Shown: one piece after another, positions 32,930 to 38,444 of the stretch
Layout of the letters: each line of letters starts with the position of its first letter
Position numbering within the stretch: position 1 is the first letter of the stretch
IMG/VR virus record: IMGVR_UViG_3300047378_000946
Coordinates: 1-41,741 of that record
DNA from: a virus
Reading direction: 5' to 3' (one strand)
Length of the DNA stretch: 41,741 nt
Position numbers and translations under genes: made by a program
The notes under the pieces: generated by a model
Databases searched by the model: none
Seen by the model: only the letters and a program-made list of their open reading frames with translations
Told to the model about the DNA's origin: nothing

Positions 32930-32973
32930 TTGTCTAACCGCCTATGTCCTTATTCCAAAACGGTATTAGACAA
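32930..32973. repeat. Inverted repeat between divergent promoters
   Basis: TTGTCTAACCG (32930-32940) pairs with CGGTATTAGACAA (32961-32973): 11 bp with a 2-base bulge and a 20-base loop. The right arm overlaps the -35 of the plus promoter at 32967-32995. It could be an operator or an RNA hairpin. Nothing else is seen in the roughly 190-base divergent region apart from promoters. Confidence 0.55.
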
Positions 32974-32995
32974 AAGGATCTCGACCTGTTAGAAT
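32967..32995 (+). promoter_or_regulatory. Probable promoter for the plus-strand early operon
   Basis: TAGACA (32967-32972), 17 bp, TAGAAT (32990-32995): one mismatch in each box, ideal spacing. It is the only promoter-like sequence just before the 33021 gene. Confidence 0.55.
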
Positions 32996-33020
32996 GCTTG
33001 CATCAACTAGAGGAATGCAC

Positions 33021-33185
33021 ATGGCAACTTTAATTTTTATTGGACTTTATATTTTATTTATGGTAGCGGGCCTGGGCGCGACACTCTCTGCAATGGGTGG
33101 CTTCTATCTTGGCACGATTTTTGCTTTGTTTTGCATGGCTATCCTGGCATATGCCATGCAAAAAATATTTGATTTAATTTGCTAA
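33021..33185 (+). CDS. Small membrane protein (54 residues)
   Basis: MATLIFIGLYILFMVAGLGA, then LSAMGGFYLGTIFALFCMAI and a short polar end. Two membrane helices with little loop (about residues 3-24 and 28-46). The ATG at 33021 is chosen because AGAGG at 33008-33012 lies 8 bases upstream; in-frame starts at 32994 and 33015 lack this spacing. First gene of the plus-strand module. No family recognised; a superinfection or membrane-modifying early protein is possible. Confidence 0.65.
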   Translation: MATLIFIGLYILFMVAGLGATLSAMGGFYLGTIFALFCMAILAYAMQKIFDLIC

Positions 33186-33191
33186 TAGGTG

Positions 33192-33220
33192 TTGACAATG
33201 CCCACTTTATTTGCGATAAT
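33192..33220 (+). promoter_or_regulatory. Promoter before the first GcrA-like gene
   Basis: TTGACA (33192-33197), 17 bp, GATAAT (33215-33220). An ATG at 33227, 7 bases downstream, opens an 11-codon frame (MDWGIGSQPNN) that ends before the real gene at 33276; it could be a leaderless leader peptide or chance. Confidence 0.8.
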
Positions 33221-33275
33221 TCATTCATGGATTGGGGGATTGGCTCCCAACCGAATAACTAAAAAGGTACTTAAT

Positions 33276-33578
33276 ATGACTGATGTAAACTACACCCCTG
33301 AAATGGTTGCCACTATCGAAGCGGCACAGCCTCTGGATCTGGCTAAAGCTAAAGCACTTGGTGCTCAACTGGATCGCGGCTACCGCTCGATCATTGCTAA
33401 GGCAAAGCGAGAAGGCTTTGAATATATAAGCAAGCCCGCTCCAGCTCGTAAAAAAGCCGCACCATCTAAAGCTGAATTGGTGGGCGCTATTGCAAAGGCT
33501 GTCGATTGTGATACACTTGACGGACTAGAAAAAGCAACCGGCCAATCACTGGCCAAACTATTGGAGCATATAGCGTGA
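33276..33578 (+). CDS. GcrA-like small DNA-binding protein, paralogue 1 (100 residues)
   Basis: MTDVNYTPEMVATIEAAQPL, then a helical RSIIAKAKREGFEYIS recognition-like segment (about residues 37-52), a short basic linker, and a second domain (KAELVGAIAKAVDC ... LEKATGQSLAKLLEHIA). The first domain matches the GcrA/Myb-like pattern of a helix, a LA..L segment and a (K/R)SI(I/V)AK..REG(V/F)Y helix; two paralogues are at 36002 and 37522. A start at 33189 in the same frame was rejected because it would cross the promoter; AAAAGG precedes the chosen ATG. Probably a transcription regulator; target unknown. Confidence 0.72.
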   Translation: MTDVNYTPEMVATIEAAQPLDLAKAKALGAQLDRGYRSIIAKAKREGFEYISKPAPARKKAAPSKAELVGAIAKAVDCDTLDGLEKATGQSLAKLLEHIA

Positions 33579-33775
33579 TCGAAATAATTGGATGGATAGG
33601 AGCGGCCACAATGGTGGCCGCCTCATTCAAGATGGGGCAACCCTTGGGATTGAAAATGGCTATCGTTGGGCTTTCACTGCTAACGATTCAGGCATACTCA
33701 AACGAGACCTATAACTTGCTTACGCTTAACCTTTGCAGTATAATAGGCTTCACACTTTCACTGATTAGGAAATAA
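33575..33775 (+). CDS. Small membrane protein (66 residues), GTG start
   Basis: MIEIIGWIGAATMVAASFKM, then GLKMAIVGLSLLTIQAYSNE and NLLTLNLCSIIGFTLSLIRK: three hydrophobic helices (about 4-18, 25-42, 48-63). The GTG start overlaps the previous stop (GTGA), which indicates coupled translation. The pattern resembles short membrane proteins found in phages and bacteria, with no assigned function known to me. Confidence 0.68.
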   Translation: MIEIIGWIGAATMVAASFKMGQPLGLKMAIVGLSLLTIQAYSNETYNLLTLNLCSIIGFTLSLIRK

Positions 33776-33778
33776 AAA

Positions 33779-34255
33779 ATGATACATTATATCTTTGACC
33801 TCGACCACACTGTTATCGATTCAAGCCACCGCCAACACACTAAACCAGACGGATCGCTTGACCTTGACAACTGGCGCGAGAACTGCACACGGCAGAAAAT
33901 CATGGCCGATAAAATTCTGCCTCTGGCTGATCTTATGCGCTCGGCATGGGATCGCAAGCATAACGTGATTATCTGCACGGCTCGCGTTCTCTCAATCTGG
34001 GATCATGTTTTTCTGGCTGATAATAATCTGCGCGCTCATGCGATACTATCACGCGCTGAGGGCGATAATCGTGGCGATGCTGAAATGAAGCGCGACCTTT
34101 TATTGAAGCACTTTTCATCACTCAAAATTCCGGTCGCACGTTGGACTCGAAGCGCGGTATTTTATGACGATAATCAAGCGGTGCTTGACATGGCCGACCG
34201 ACTCGGTATAATTACCCGTAACGCAATCAAACTCAATAAGCAATTAGGAGCGTAA
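33779..34255 (+). CDS. HAD-family phosphatase
   Basis: A 158-residue HAD protein. Motif I is FDLDHT (D7 nucleophile, D9, T11), motif II is in IICTAR (T67), and motif III/IV is VFYDDN (D130, D131) near the C-terminus. The size and the CTAR and FYDDN patterns are close to the phosphatase half of polynucleotide kinase/phosphatase enzymes, but no kinase domain is present. It lies 3 bases before a DEDDh exonuclease, suggesting a role in nucleotide or nucleic-acid end metabolism (inference). Codon use is richer in GCG/CGC than in the tail genes. Confidence 0.82.
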   Translation: MIHYIFDLDHTVIDSSHRQHTKPDGSLDLDNWRENCTRQKIMADKILPLADLMRSAWDRKHNVIICTARVLSIWDHVFLADNNLRAHAILSRAEGDNRGDAEMKRDLLLKHFSSLKIPVARWTRSAVFYDDNQAVLDMADRLGIITRNAIKLNKQLGA

Positions 34256-34258
34256 AAA

Positions 34259-34909
34259 ATGAGACACTATTATCTGATCGTAGACACTGAAACAACGCAA
34301 CGCGGAACCGTTGCCGATTTTGGTGCGGTGTTAATCACTAAACAAGGCGAGGTCGTCGAGCGATTTGGCGCAATGGTCTTGAATCACTTCGGCTCGCTTC
34401 CTTTGTTCTCTGATCCTACCGCTCCCGATTCTGCGCTATGGTCTGAGCAATCCGCAAAGCGTCGAGAGAAGGATTATTATTCAATGCTCGACTCTGGCGA
34501 GCGTTCGATTTCAAGCGTCGGTCTAATCAATCAATGGCTTGCGGGTATCAATTCTCGCTATGCTCCTGTATTGACTGCCTATAATCTGACGTTTGATCTC
34601 GGCAAATGCCGAAACACTCGGATTGATCTGGGCATTTTCAAGCAATCATTTTGCTTGATGAAAGCGGCAAAGCGTCAGATCGGTACGCTTGCGGAATATC
34701 ACGAATTCTGCCACACTCACGGCTTTTTGACTGCGAAACTTCGCAAGCCGTCAATGACTGCCGACACTATGGCTAAATTTATTCTAGGCGTATCGCTAGA
34801 AGATGAACCTCACACGGCTTTAGAGGATGCACAATTTTATGAAGCCCCAATTTTGACCAAAATTCTCGAGTCGGTCACTCGCAAGCAACTCATGGAGCTA
34901 GGACGATGA
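34259..34909 (+). CDS. DEDDh 3'-5' exonuclease (DnaQ-like)
   Basis: A 216-residue protein with all DEDDh residues: D9 and E11 in VDTETT, D113 in AYNLTFDLGK, H185 and D190 in HTALEDAQ. Such exonucleases proofread, degrade host DNA or RNA, or recycle nucleotides; a phage polymerase is not in the window, so the role here is open. It directly follows the HAD phosphatase and overlaps the next small membrane gene by 4 bases (ATGA). The sequence has no extra domain. Confidence 0.87.
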   Translation: MRHYYLIVDTETTQRGTVADFGAVLITKQGEVVERFGAMVLNHFGSLPLFSDPTAPDSALWSEQSAKRREKDYYSMLDSGERSISSVGLINQWLAGINSRYAPVLTAYNLTFDLGKCRNTRIDLGIFKQSFCLMKAAKRQIGTLAEYHEFCHTHGFLTAKLRKPSMTADTMAKFILGVSLEDEPHTALEDAQFYEAPILTKILESVTRKQLMELGR

Positions 34910-35031
34910 GCTTATTACCTAAAGACGAGGCGGAGTTACTCCGCCTCAAAATGCAAATGGAAATTATCAGAACCGTTTGCCCTATGATGATGATTTTAAT
35001 TCAACTTTTTATTATCATACATATTTACTAG
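34906..35031 (+). CDS. Small membrane protein (41 residues)
   Basis: MSLLPKDEAELLRLKMQMEI, then IRTVCPMMMILIQLFIIIHIY. A charged amphipathic N-terminus is followed by one membrane helix. The ATG overlaps the exonuclease stop (ATGA), so it is coupled to that gene and is the last gene before the non-coding region. No family recognised. Confidence 0.6.
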   Translation: MSLLPKDEAELLRLKMQMEIIRTVCPMMMILIQLFIIIHIY

Positions 35032-35082
35032 GCAAGAATCATGCCAACTATAAATGCGGATGAGAACCATTCGCATTTGGCA

Positions 35083-35098
35083 TGTTCCACGTGGAACA
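35083..35098. promoter_or_regulatory. parS-like ParB binding palindrome
   Basis: TGTTCCACGTGGAACA, a perfect 16-bp palindrome that fits the conserved bacterial chromosomal parS pattern TGTTNCACGTGNAACA. Only this copy was noticed; no ParA or ParB gene is in the window. Confidence 0.75.
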
Positions 35099-35104
35099 CT
35101 CCAG

Positions 35105-35152
35105 GCCAAAAATTTCTTGAAAAAAAAAGCTTGACTTCTTGAAATTTTTGGC
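35105..35152. repeat. Inverted repeat, 12 bp
   Basis: GCCAAAAATTTC (35105-35116) and GAAATTTTTGGC (35141-35152), 24-base spacer with a run of nine A residues. Directly next to the parS-like site and the first direct repeat. Confidence 0.7.
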
Positions 35153-35307
35153 GCGGGGGCGCCAGTAGTAAGTCAACGATTATATTCAGGTGGGCTCCAT
35201 TTAGATTTGCGTGAATTTACACCAAAAGGGGTAGTCTTTTATGAGAAATCGGCGCGGGCGCGCCAGTAGTAAGTCAACGACTATTTTCCAGTTGGTGCCT
35301 CGCGCCG

Positions 35308-35336
35308 ATTATAGTGCAGTACCGATGCGATGTCAA
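35308..35336 (-). promoter_or_regulatory. Consensus minus-strand promoter without a downstream gene
   Basis: TTGACA (35331-35336), 17 bp, TATAAT (35308-35313). It points leftward toward the plus-strand genes 33,021-35,031, so it would make antisense or non-coding RNA. Confidence 0.8.
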
Positions 35337-35442
35337 GTCTTTTTTTCAGCTTTGGTGCATTTAGTTTAATTCGTGCAGGTCTCTGCGCCGAAGCAAGTAG
35401 TAAATAAACTATTTAAATTTACTCAGTGCCCTGGCGGCGCCG

Positions 35443-35471
35443 ATTATACAGTACGCAAGCGAGCTTGTCAA
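35443..35471 (-). promoter_or_regulatory. Second consensus minus-strand promoter without a downstream gene
   Basis: TTGACA (35466-35471), 17 bp, TATAAT (35443-35448). Its start region (CGGCGCC) resembles that of the 35308 promoter, so the two look like duplicates. Confidence 0.8.
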
Positions 35472-35517
35472 GTACTATTTGCAAATTGCCGCAGATTTGG
35501 GCAAATTAAGTCAAGTC

Positions 35518-35546
35518 TTGACAAACCTGGGCGGGTGCGATATAAT
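35518..35546 (+). promoter_or_regulatory. Consensus plus-strand promoter
   Basis: TTGACA (35518-35523), 17 bp, TATAAT (35541-35546). Back to back with the 35443 promoter; transcribes toward the 35724 gene. Confidence 0.83.
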
Positions 35547-35654
35547 TCGATTTAATTTGGGACAATTTGTGCAAATAGTTCTTGACACGCTGAGGTCGTG
35601 TGCGGCCCCCCGGAATTAAATTGCGTTTGGTGGACGAAAATTCCCAAAAAGTTG

Positions 35655-35683
35655 TTGACAACATGGTGAAGTGGGCGTATAAT
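35655..35683 (+). promoter_or_regulatory. Consensus plus-strand promoter for the 35724 gene
   Basis: TTGACA (35655-35660), 17 bp, TATAAT (35678-35683); preceded by AAAAAGTTG. Confidence 0.87.
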
Positions 35684-35723
35684 ACTTTCATAAATTAAGA
35701 AAACAACCAATTAGGAGATTGAC

Positions 35724-35924
35724 ATGATTGTAACATTTGACATAGCAGACGGTGCATTCGAGTTTTTCACCGAACGACAGTGGAAGATGCGTATAGAGCA
35801 GTGGCGTGAAATGTTGCTCAATGACGGCTATGAATTTGCTGAAGATATGGACGCGGAAGAGATAGTTGAGTGCCAGTGTGGTGAAGAACTTTTCTTTGAT
35901 GAAGTCCCAGACTTTTCCAAATAG
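35724..35924 (+). CDS. Small acidic protein with Cys pair (66 residues), unknown
   Basis: MIVTFDIADGAFEFFTERQW, KMRIEQWREMLLNDGYEFAE, then EIVECQCGEELFFDEVPDF. One helix with Trp/Arg, an acidic body and a Cys-x-Cys near residues 50-52. Two promoters lie upstream and TTAGGAG gives a strong ribosome binding site. It is the first gene after the promoter hub, and a promoter follows its stop at once, so it is effectively a single-gene unit. The size and acidity suit an early host-takeover or inhibitor protein, but that is speculation. Confidence 0.72.
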   Translation: MIVTFDIADGAFEFFTERQWKMRIEQWREMLLNDGYEFAEDMDAEEIVECQCGEELFFDEVPDFSK

Positions 35925-35927
35925 TTG

Positions 35928-35956
35928 TTGACAAGATGCTGATAACCACGTATAAT
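35928..35956 (+). promoter_or_regulatory. Consensus promoter for GcrA-like paralogue 2
   Basis: TTGACA (35928-35933), 17 bp, TATAAT (35951-35956), starting 4 bases after the previous stop. The leader is about 40 bases and GGGAG precedes the 36002 ATG. Confidence 0.87.
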
Positions 35957-36001
35957 AACTTTATTAAATCGCAATTAAACAAATTTTTCGGGAGAAAAAA
36001 T

Positions 36002-36319
36002 ATGACTGAAGTAACCAGAACCCCTAACTACACAGACGAGATGGTCAACGCTATGGTAGCAGACTATCAAGATAATCCAACAAAAGACACAGTTGCAAAA
36101 CTAGCGTCTGAGTTCAACAAAAGCACACGATCAATCGTTGCAAAACTAGTACGCGAAGGCGTCTACGTTGCAGCTCCTCGAGTAACCAAGACTGGTGCTC
36201 CTGTGATCCGTAAGAGCGAGATTGTCACTCAGATTCAGGACGCACTCGGTGTAGAGTTGCTTACTCTTGAGAAGGCTTCTAAAGCTGACCTAGAACGACT
36301 CCTAGTAGCAGTACTATGA
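36002..36319 (+). CDS. GcrA-like small DNA-binding protein, paralogue 2 (105 residues)
   Basis: The conserved pattern is YTDEMVNAMVADYQDNPTKD, LASEFNKSTRSIVAKLVREG (about residues 38-57) and a C-terminal domain (IRKSEIVTQIQDALGVEL, LEKASKADLERLL). Same two-domain plan as the genes at 33276 and 37522. The helix-turn-helix with (K/R)SI(I/V).KL.REG resembles GcrA-type and Myb/SANT-type DNA binding. A longer in-frame start at 35936 was rejected because it lies in the promoter. It overlaps the next small membrane gene by 4 bases. Confidence 0.75.
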   Translation: MTEVTRTPNYTDEMVNAMVADYQDNPTKDTVAKLASEFNKSTRSIVAKLVREGVYVAAPRVTKTGAPVIRKSEIVTQIQDALGVELLTLEKASKADLERLLVAVL

Positions 36320-36402
36320 GTAGGTATGAGAAGTACAGTGGTTTAGTATGGTTTGTAGCCGTACTATTCCTCTGGCCAGCACTAATTGTAGTGTTTGGTT
36401 AA
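36316..36402 (+). CDS. Small membrane peptide (28 residues)
   Basis: MSRYEKYSGLVWFVAVLFLW followed by PALIVVFG. One membrane helix after a short charged start. The ATG overlaps the previous stop (ATGA) and the gene ends 18 bases before the next promoter -35. Too short for family recognition. Confidence 0.5.
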   Translation: MSRYEKYSGLVWFVAVLFLWPALIVVFG

Positions 36403-36420
36403 CCAATCAAAAAATAGTTC

Positions 36421-36449
36421 TTGACGATTTGGTTAAATGTTAGTATAAT
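36421..36449 (+). promoter_or_regulatory. Promoter for the non-coding RNA
   Basis: TTGACG (36421-36426), 17 bp, TATAAT (36444-36449), preceded by AAAAAATAGTTC. Predicted start about 36456. Confidence 0.85.
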
Positions 36450-36455
36450 AATGTT

Positions 36456-36821
36456 TCTTTCAAAGGCACTACGATCAGCTTGGTACTCTCTGCAGCGAGA
36501 ACGCCTCCACTGGTGCCTTTACAGTAAGTCCAGTAACGATGCTTGAGTGATCTGATTAACCTTTGGTGTTCTTTGATCTCGCGGATGTACTGGCACAGCC
36601 TACTTCACAGGGCTGTCTAAAGCGTATGGTGTGTTGGGTTTTTGGATCTTTGTACCGAACAAAGGGAGGTTTGTGTGTTGTAGACTCTGTTGTATCCTGT
36701 CACAAAAATCATGAGTCGAGGTGCTTCTAACGGTGAGCCGAAGCAACGATTGTAGAGCGAGGCGGTCTCTCTTTCATCCATATTAAGTATCTATTTGCCC
36801 TCCTTGTGAGGGCATTTTTTT
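36456..36821 (+). ncRNA. Structured non-coding RNA of about 366 nt
   Basis: Bounded by its own consensus promoter and a strong intrinsic terminator, with no open reading frame of note inside. Helices visible by eye: AAAGGCAC (36462-36469) with GTGCCTTT (36513-36520), enclosing TCTC/GAGA (36487-36500); CCAGTA (36530-36535) with TACTGG (36588-36593); ACAGCC (36595-36600) with GGCTGT (36611-36616); CTTTGT (36648-36653) with ACAAAG (36659-36664); TGCTTC (36722-36727) with GAAGCA (36740-36745); terminator at the end. I do not recognise it as tmRNA, RNase P, 6S RNA or an intron. A large structured phage RNA class, possibly new, is a fair reading. Confidence 0.75.
36796..36821 (+). terminator. Intrinsic terminator of the ncRNA
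   Basis: TGCCCTC (36796-36802), loop of 5, GAGGGCA (36808-36814), then seven T residues (36815-36821). Confidence 0.9.
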
Positions 36822-36840
36822 GCCCCTTCTAAAATATTTC

Positions 36841-36869
36841 TTGACAAAATTCCTCAGAACCTGTATAAT
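36841..36869 (+). promoter_or_regulatory. Consensus promoter for the 36895-37842 operon
   Basis: TTGACA (36841-36846), 17 bp, TATAAT (36864-36869), preceded by AAAATATTTC. AGGAG precedes the 36895 ATG. Confidence 0.87.
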
Positions 36870-36894
36870 AATTACATTAAATAGGAGAACCTTT

Positions 36895-37059
36895 ATGGAA
36901 TATTTTTTACAGCAAGACCATAACACTGGTAACTGGTGGATTGTGGCGCAGGAAGAAGATGGTTATAGGCAGGTAGTACGCACTCTAAGTTGGAAACTTA
37001 ACTATTTAGAAGCTCGGCAGCACTTGAACAAATATATTGAGGAGAACGATGATGAGTAA
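36895..37059 (+). CDS. Small protein (54 residues), unknown
   Basis: MEYFLQQDHNTGNWWIVAQE, EDGYRQVVRTLSWKLNYLEA, then an acidic end. One beta-hairpin-like segment with a Trp pair and one amphipathic helix. AGGAGAACCTTT precedes the start; the longer in-frame start at 36820 would begin in the ncRNA terminator and was rejected. It overlaps the following coiled-coil gene by 8 bases. First gene of a four-gene operon that ends with a GcrA-like protein. Confidence 0.68.
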   Translation: MEYFLQQDHNTGNWWIVAQEEDGYRQVVRTLSWKLNYLEARQHLNKYIEENDDE

Positions 37060-37417
37060 TGTATTAGCATTTCCAGCAGTAGAAAAAACAGCACAAACTT
37101 TATTAGCAAGATTAGAGTCTCAAGCTGAAAACCTGGAAGAAAAGTATGTATTACTAGAAGAACTTCACGGCAAGCTCCATGATGCTGAAAAGCAAGCAGA
37201 ATGCATGGAAAGCCGTTACAATGAAGTAATGGAAGAATATGCAAAACTAGTAGGTACTGAAAATGTTCCTAGAGTTTTATTAGAGTACGCAAGTAATTGT
37301 CGTATTGATGTGAATGCAGATACGTTAGAGTACATATTTACTTTTGCAGATGATGTATCTAAAGCTCCTACGCAGTACTCTTTAGGGCTGTTTCCGGAGG
37401 ATGACAATGAAGATTAA
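37052..37417 (+). CDS. Coiled-coil protein (121 residues), unknown
   Basis: MSNVLAFPAVEKTAQTLLAR, then a long charged helix with heptad spacing (about 18-65: LESQAENLEEKYVLLEELHG, KLHDAEKQAECMESRYNEVM), and a C-terminal part with no clear fold. The start at 37052 gives 7 bases to the GAGGAG site; the in-frame ATG at 37049 is also possible. It may be an oligomerisation or regulatory partner of nearby DNA-binding genes (position only). Confidence 0.68.
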   Translation: MSNVLAFPAVEKTAQTLLARLESQAENLEEKYVLLEELHGKLHDAEKQAECMESRYNEVMEEYAKLVGTENVPRVLLEYASNCRIDVNADTLEYIFTFADDVSKAPTQYSLGLFPEDDNED

Positions 37418-37535
37418 AGACGATATTATCGAGAAGTGGGAAAGCGGTTGGACAGTGTATGAGATTGCAGAGCACTACTCCACACCCGTAGAGAATATAA
37501 TTAACATACTGGGGTTGGGAAATGAATTACACTGA
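37407..37535 (+). CDS. Tiny helix-turn-helix protein (42 residues)
   Basis: MKIKDDIIEKWESGWTVYEI, then AEHYSTPVENIINILGLGNE. Residues 14-38 read as a helix-turn-helix (GWTVYEIAEHYSTPVENIINILGL). A strong GGAGG lies 6 bases upstream (37396-37400). It overlaps the preceding gene by 11 bases and the following GcrA-like gene by 14. Likely a small DNA-binding regulator or half of a pair with the next gene. Confidence 0.65.
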   Translation: MKIKDDIIEKWESGWTVYEIAEHYSTPVENIINILGLGNELH

Positions 37536-37842
37536 TGAACAAACGCGTTATATAGTAGAGTATTACCAAATGCATCCTACTATGCAAACAGTAGAAACCC
37601 TAGCAGAAAATCTAGGAAAGAGTACAAAATCAATAATCGGAAAGCTATCACGGGAGGGCGTGTATGAAAGAGCTGTCTACAAGAACAAAAGCGGGGACTT
37701 ACCTGTCACGAAAGCTGAGATCGTTAGTAACATTGCTGAGAATCTGGGACTTGAGATTGAGAATCTCCTTGGCCTCGAAAAGGCTCCAAAAGCAACGCTC
37801 AAAACTTTGGAACTCGCAACGGGTGCGCAGAAAGTCGTATAA
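37522..37842 (+). CDS. GcrA-like small DNA-binding protein, paralogue 3 (106 residues)
   Basis: MNYTDEQTRYIVEYYQMHPT, LAENLGKSTKSIIGKLSREG (about 33-52), then VTKAEIVSNIAENLGLEIEN and LLGLEKAPKATLKTLELATG. The KSIIGKLSREG helix is the closest of the three to the GcrA-type recognition helix (NAVIGK.HRLG). The second domain matches the other two paralogues. The ribosome binding site is weak (GGGA), so translation may depend on coupling to the overlapping helix-turn-helix gene. A terminator follows 83 bases downstream. Confidence 0.75.
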   Translation: MNYTDEQTRYIVEYYQMHPTMQTVETLAENLGKSTKSIIGKLSREGVYERAVYKNKSGDLPVTKAEIVSNIAENLGLEIENLLGLEKAPKATLKTLELATGAQKVV

Positions 37843-37924
37843 AACTGATGGCAAGACGTTCGATAAGAACGATGTAAAGTACAATAGCAAAGACAATACT
37901 TGACCCCGCTACGGGGTATGAGAG

Positions 37925-37949
37925 AGCCTCCTTTACTGGGGGCTTTTTT
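37925..37949 (+). terminator. Intrinsic terminator of the plus-strand module
   Basis: AGCCTCC, loop TTTACT, GGGGGCT (one G-U pair), followed by six T residues. A smaller hairpin (ACCCCG/CGGGGT, 37913-37917 region) lies just before. It ends the plus-strand transcription unit. Confidence 0.85.
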
Positions 37950-38444
37950 ATGTCTAGAAAAAGTACGACGGCAAAGGGGAATCTAGGACAAATTGTGGAA
38001 AAGGAATACGACTTTGAATGATCGCGAATCGGACAAAATTATGGCATAGTATGTGAAAAGTAAAAGGAATTTTTAGTCAAGATGTTTCAGGTCATTGCGA
38101 CCCGTTTGACGTTAGTAAATTATCATGGTCATTAGCAATTGATCAGATAATCGTTGATATTGATGTGAAATCAATGTGGGGTTATTGCTAGTTTGAGACA
38201 ACAACGTAATGATCTTATGGGATAAGAGATAGAGATCAAAGATCTCCCTCATAGCGCATAAATCACTATGTCCCTCACTAGCATCTAGTTGTGAAGAATT
38301 GTAATTGATCTTAGTATCTATCAATTTAGGATATATTTTATCACACTTTTTCAAATCTGTAAAGGGTAAATTTTTGCTTAGGTTAGTTGATTTAAGCTGG
38401 TTGAAAAAGTAGAAGAATGAAGCTGACATACAAAAATTATTTTT
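37950..38444. other. AT-rich intergenic region between convergent modules
   Basis: About 495 bases without a convincing gene. A 105-codon minus-strand frame (38112-38429) has no ribosome binding site and unconvincing composition. Short hairpins: ATTGAT/ATCAAT (near 38160-38177) and GAGATC/GATCTC (near 38229-38243). GATC occurs often. No promoter of the family described was found here. Confidence 0.5.

Larger units (their letters stand above)
35150..35475. repeat. Degenerate direct repeat units (three)
   Basis: The unit GGCGCGGGxGCGCCAGTAGT followed by AAGTCAACGA occurs at 35150 and 35251 (one mismatch over 30 bases, 101 bases apart). A diverged third copy (GCAAGTAGTAAATAAACTATTT) lies near 35390. 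Copies 2 and 3 are followed by CGCCGATTATA, the complement of a minus-strand -10 element. Confidence 0.75.
35032..35723. promoter_or_regulatory. 692-base non-coding regulatory region
   Basis: No convincing gene. It holds, in order: an imperfect inverted repeat (35041-35082), a parS-like palindrome (35083-35098), a 12-bp inverted repeat (35105-35152), three degenerate direct repeats (35150, 35251, about 35384), two minus-strand promoters (35308, 35443) and two plus-strand promoters (35518, 35655), plus an orphan TTGACA at 35582. It may be an origin/partition region as well as a control hub (inference). Confidence 0.7.

Noticed and set aside
32881-32990. Possible tRNA-like sequence before the plus-strand operon
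   Set aside because: No T-loop (TTCRA) signature and no pairing acceptor stem; an inverted repeat explains the visible symmetry.
35150-35475. CRISPR array or group of iterons
   Set aside because: Only two good repeat copies with a diverged third, irregular spacing and promoter elements inside; not a CRISPR, and iterons remain unproven.
35373-35691. Frames of about 60 codons on both strands
   Set aside because: They run through consensus promoters and repeats and have no ribosome binding sites.
37664-37903. 79-codon plus-strand frame overlapping GcrA-like paralogue 3
   Set aside because: Alternative frame of a convincing gene, no ribosome binding site, composition unlike a folded protein.
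38112-38429. 105-codon minus-strand frame in the intergenic region
   Set aside because: No ribosome binding site, no recognisable motif, composition like random AT-rich translation, overlaps another frame at its start.
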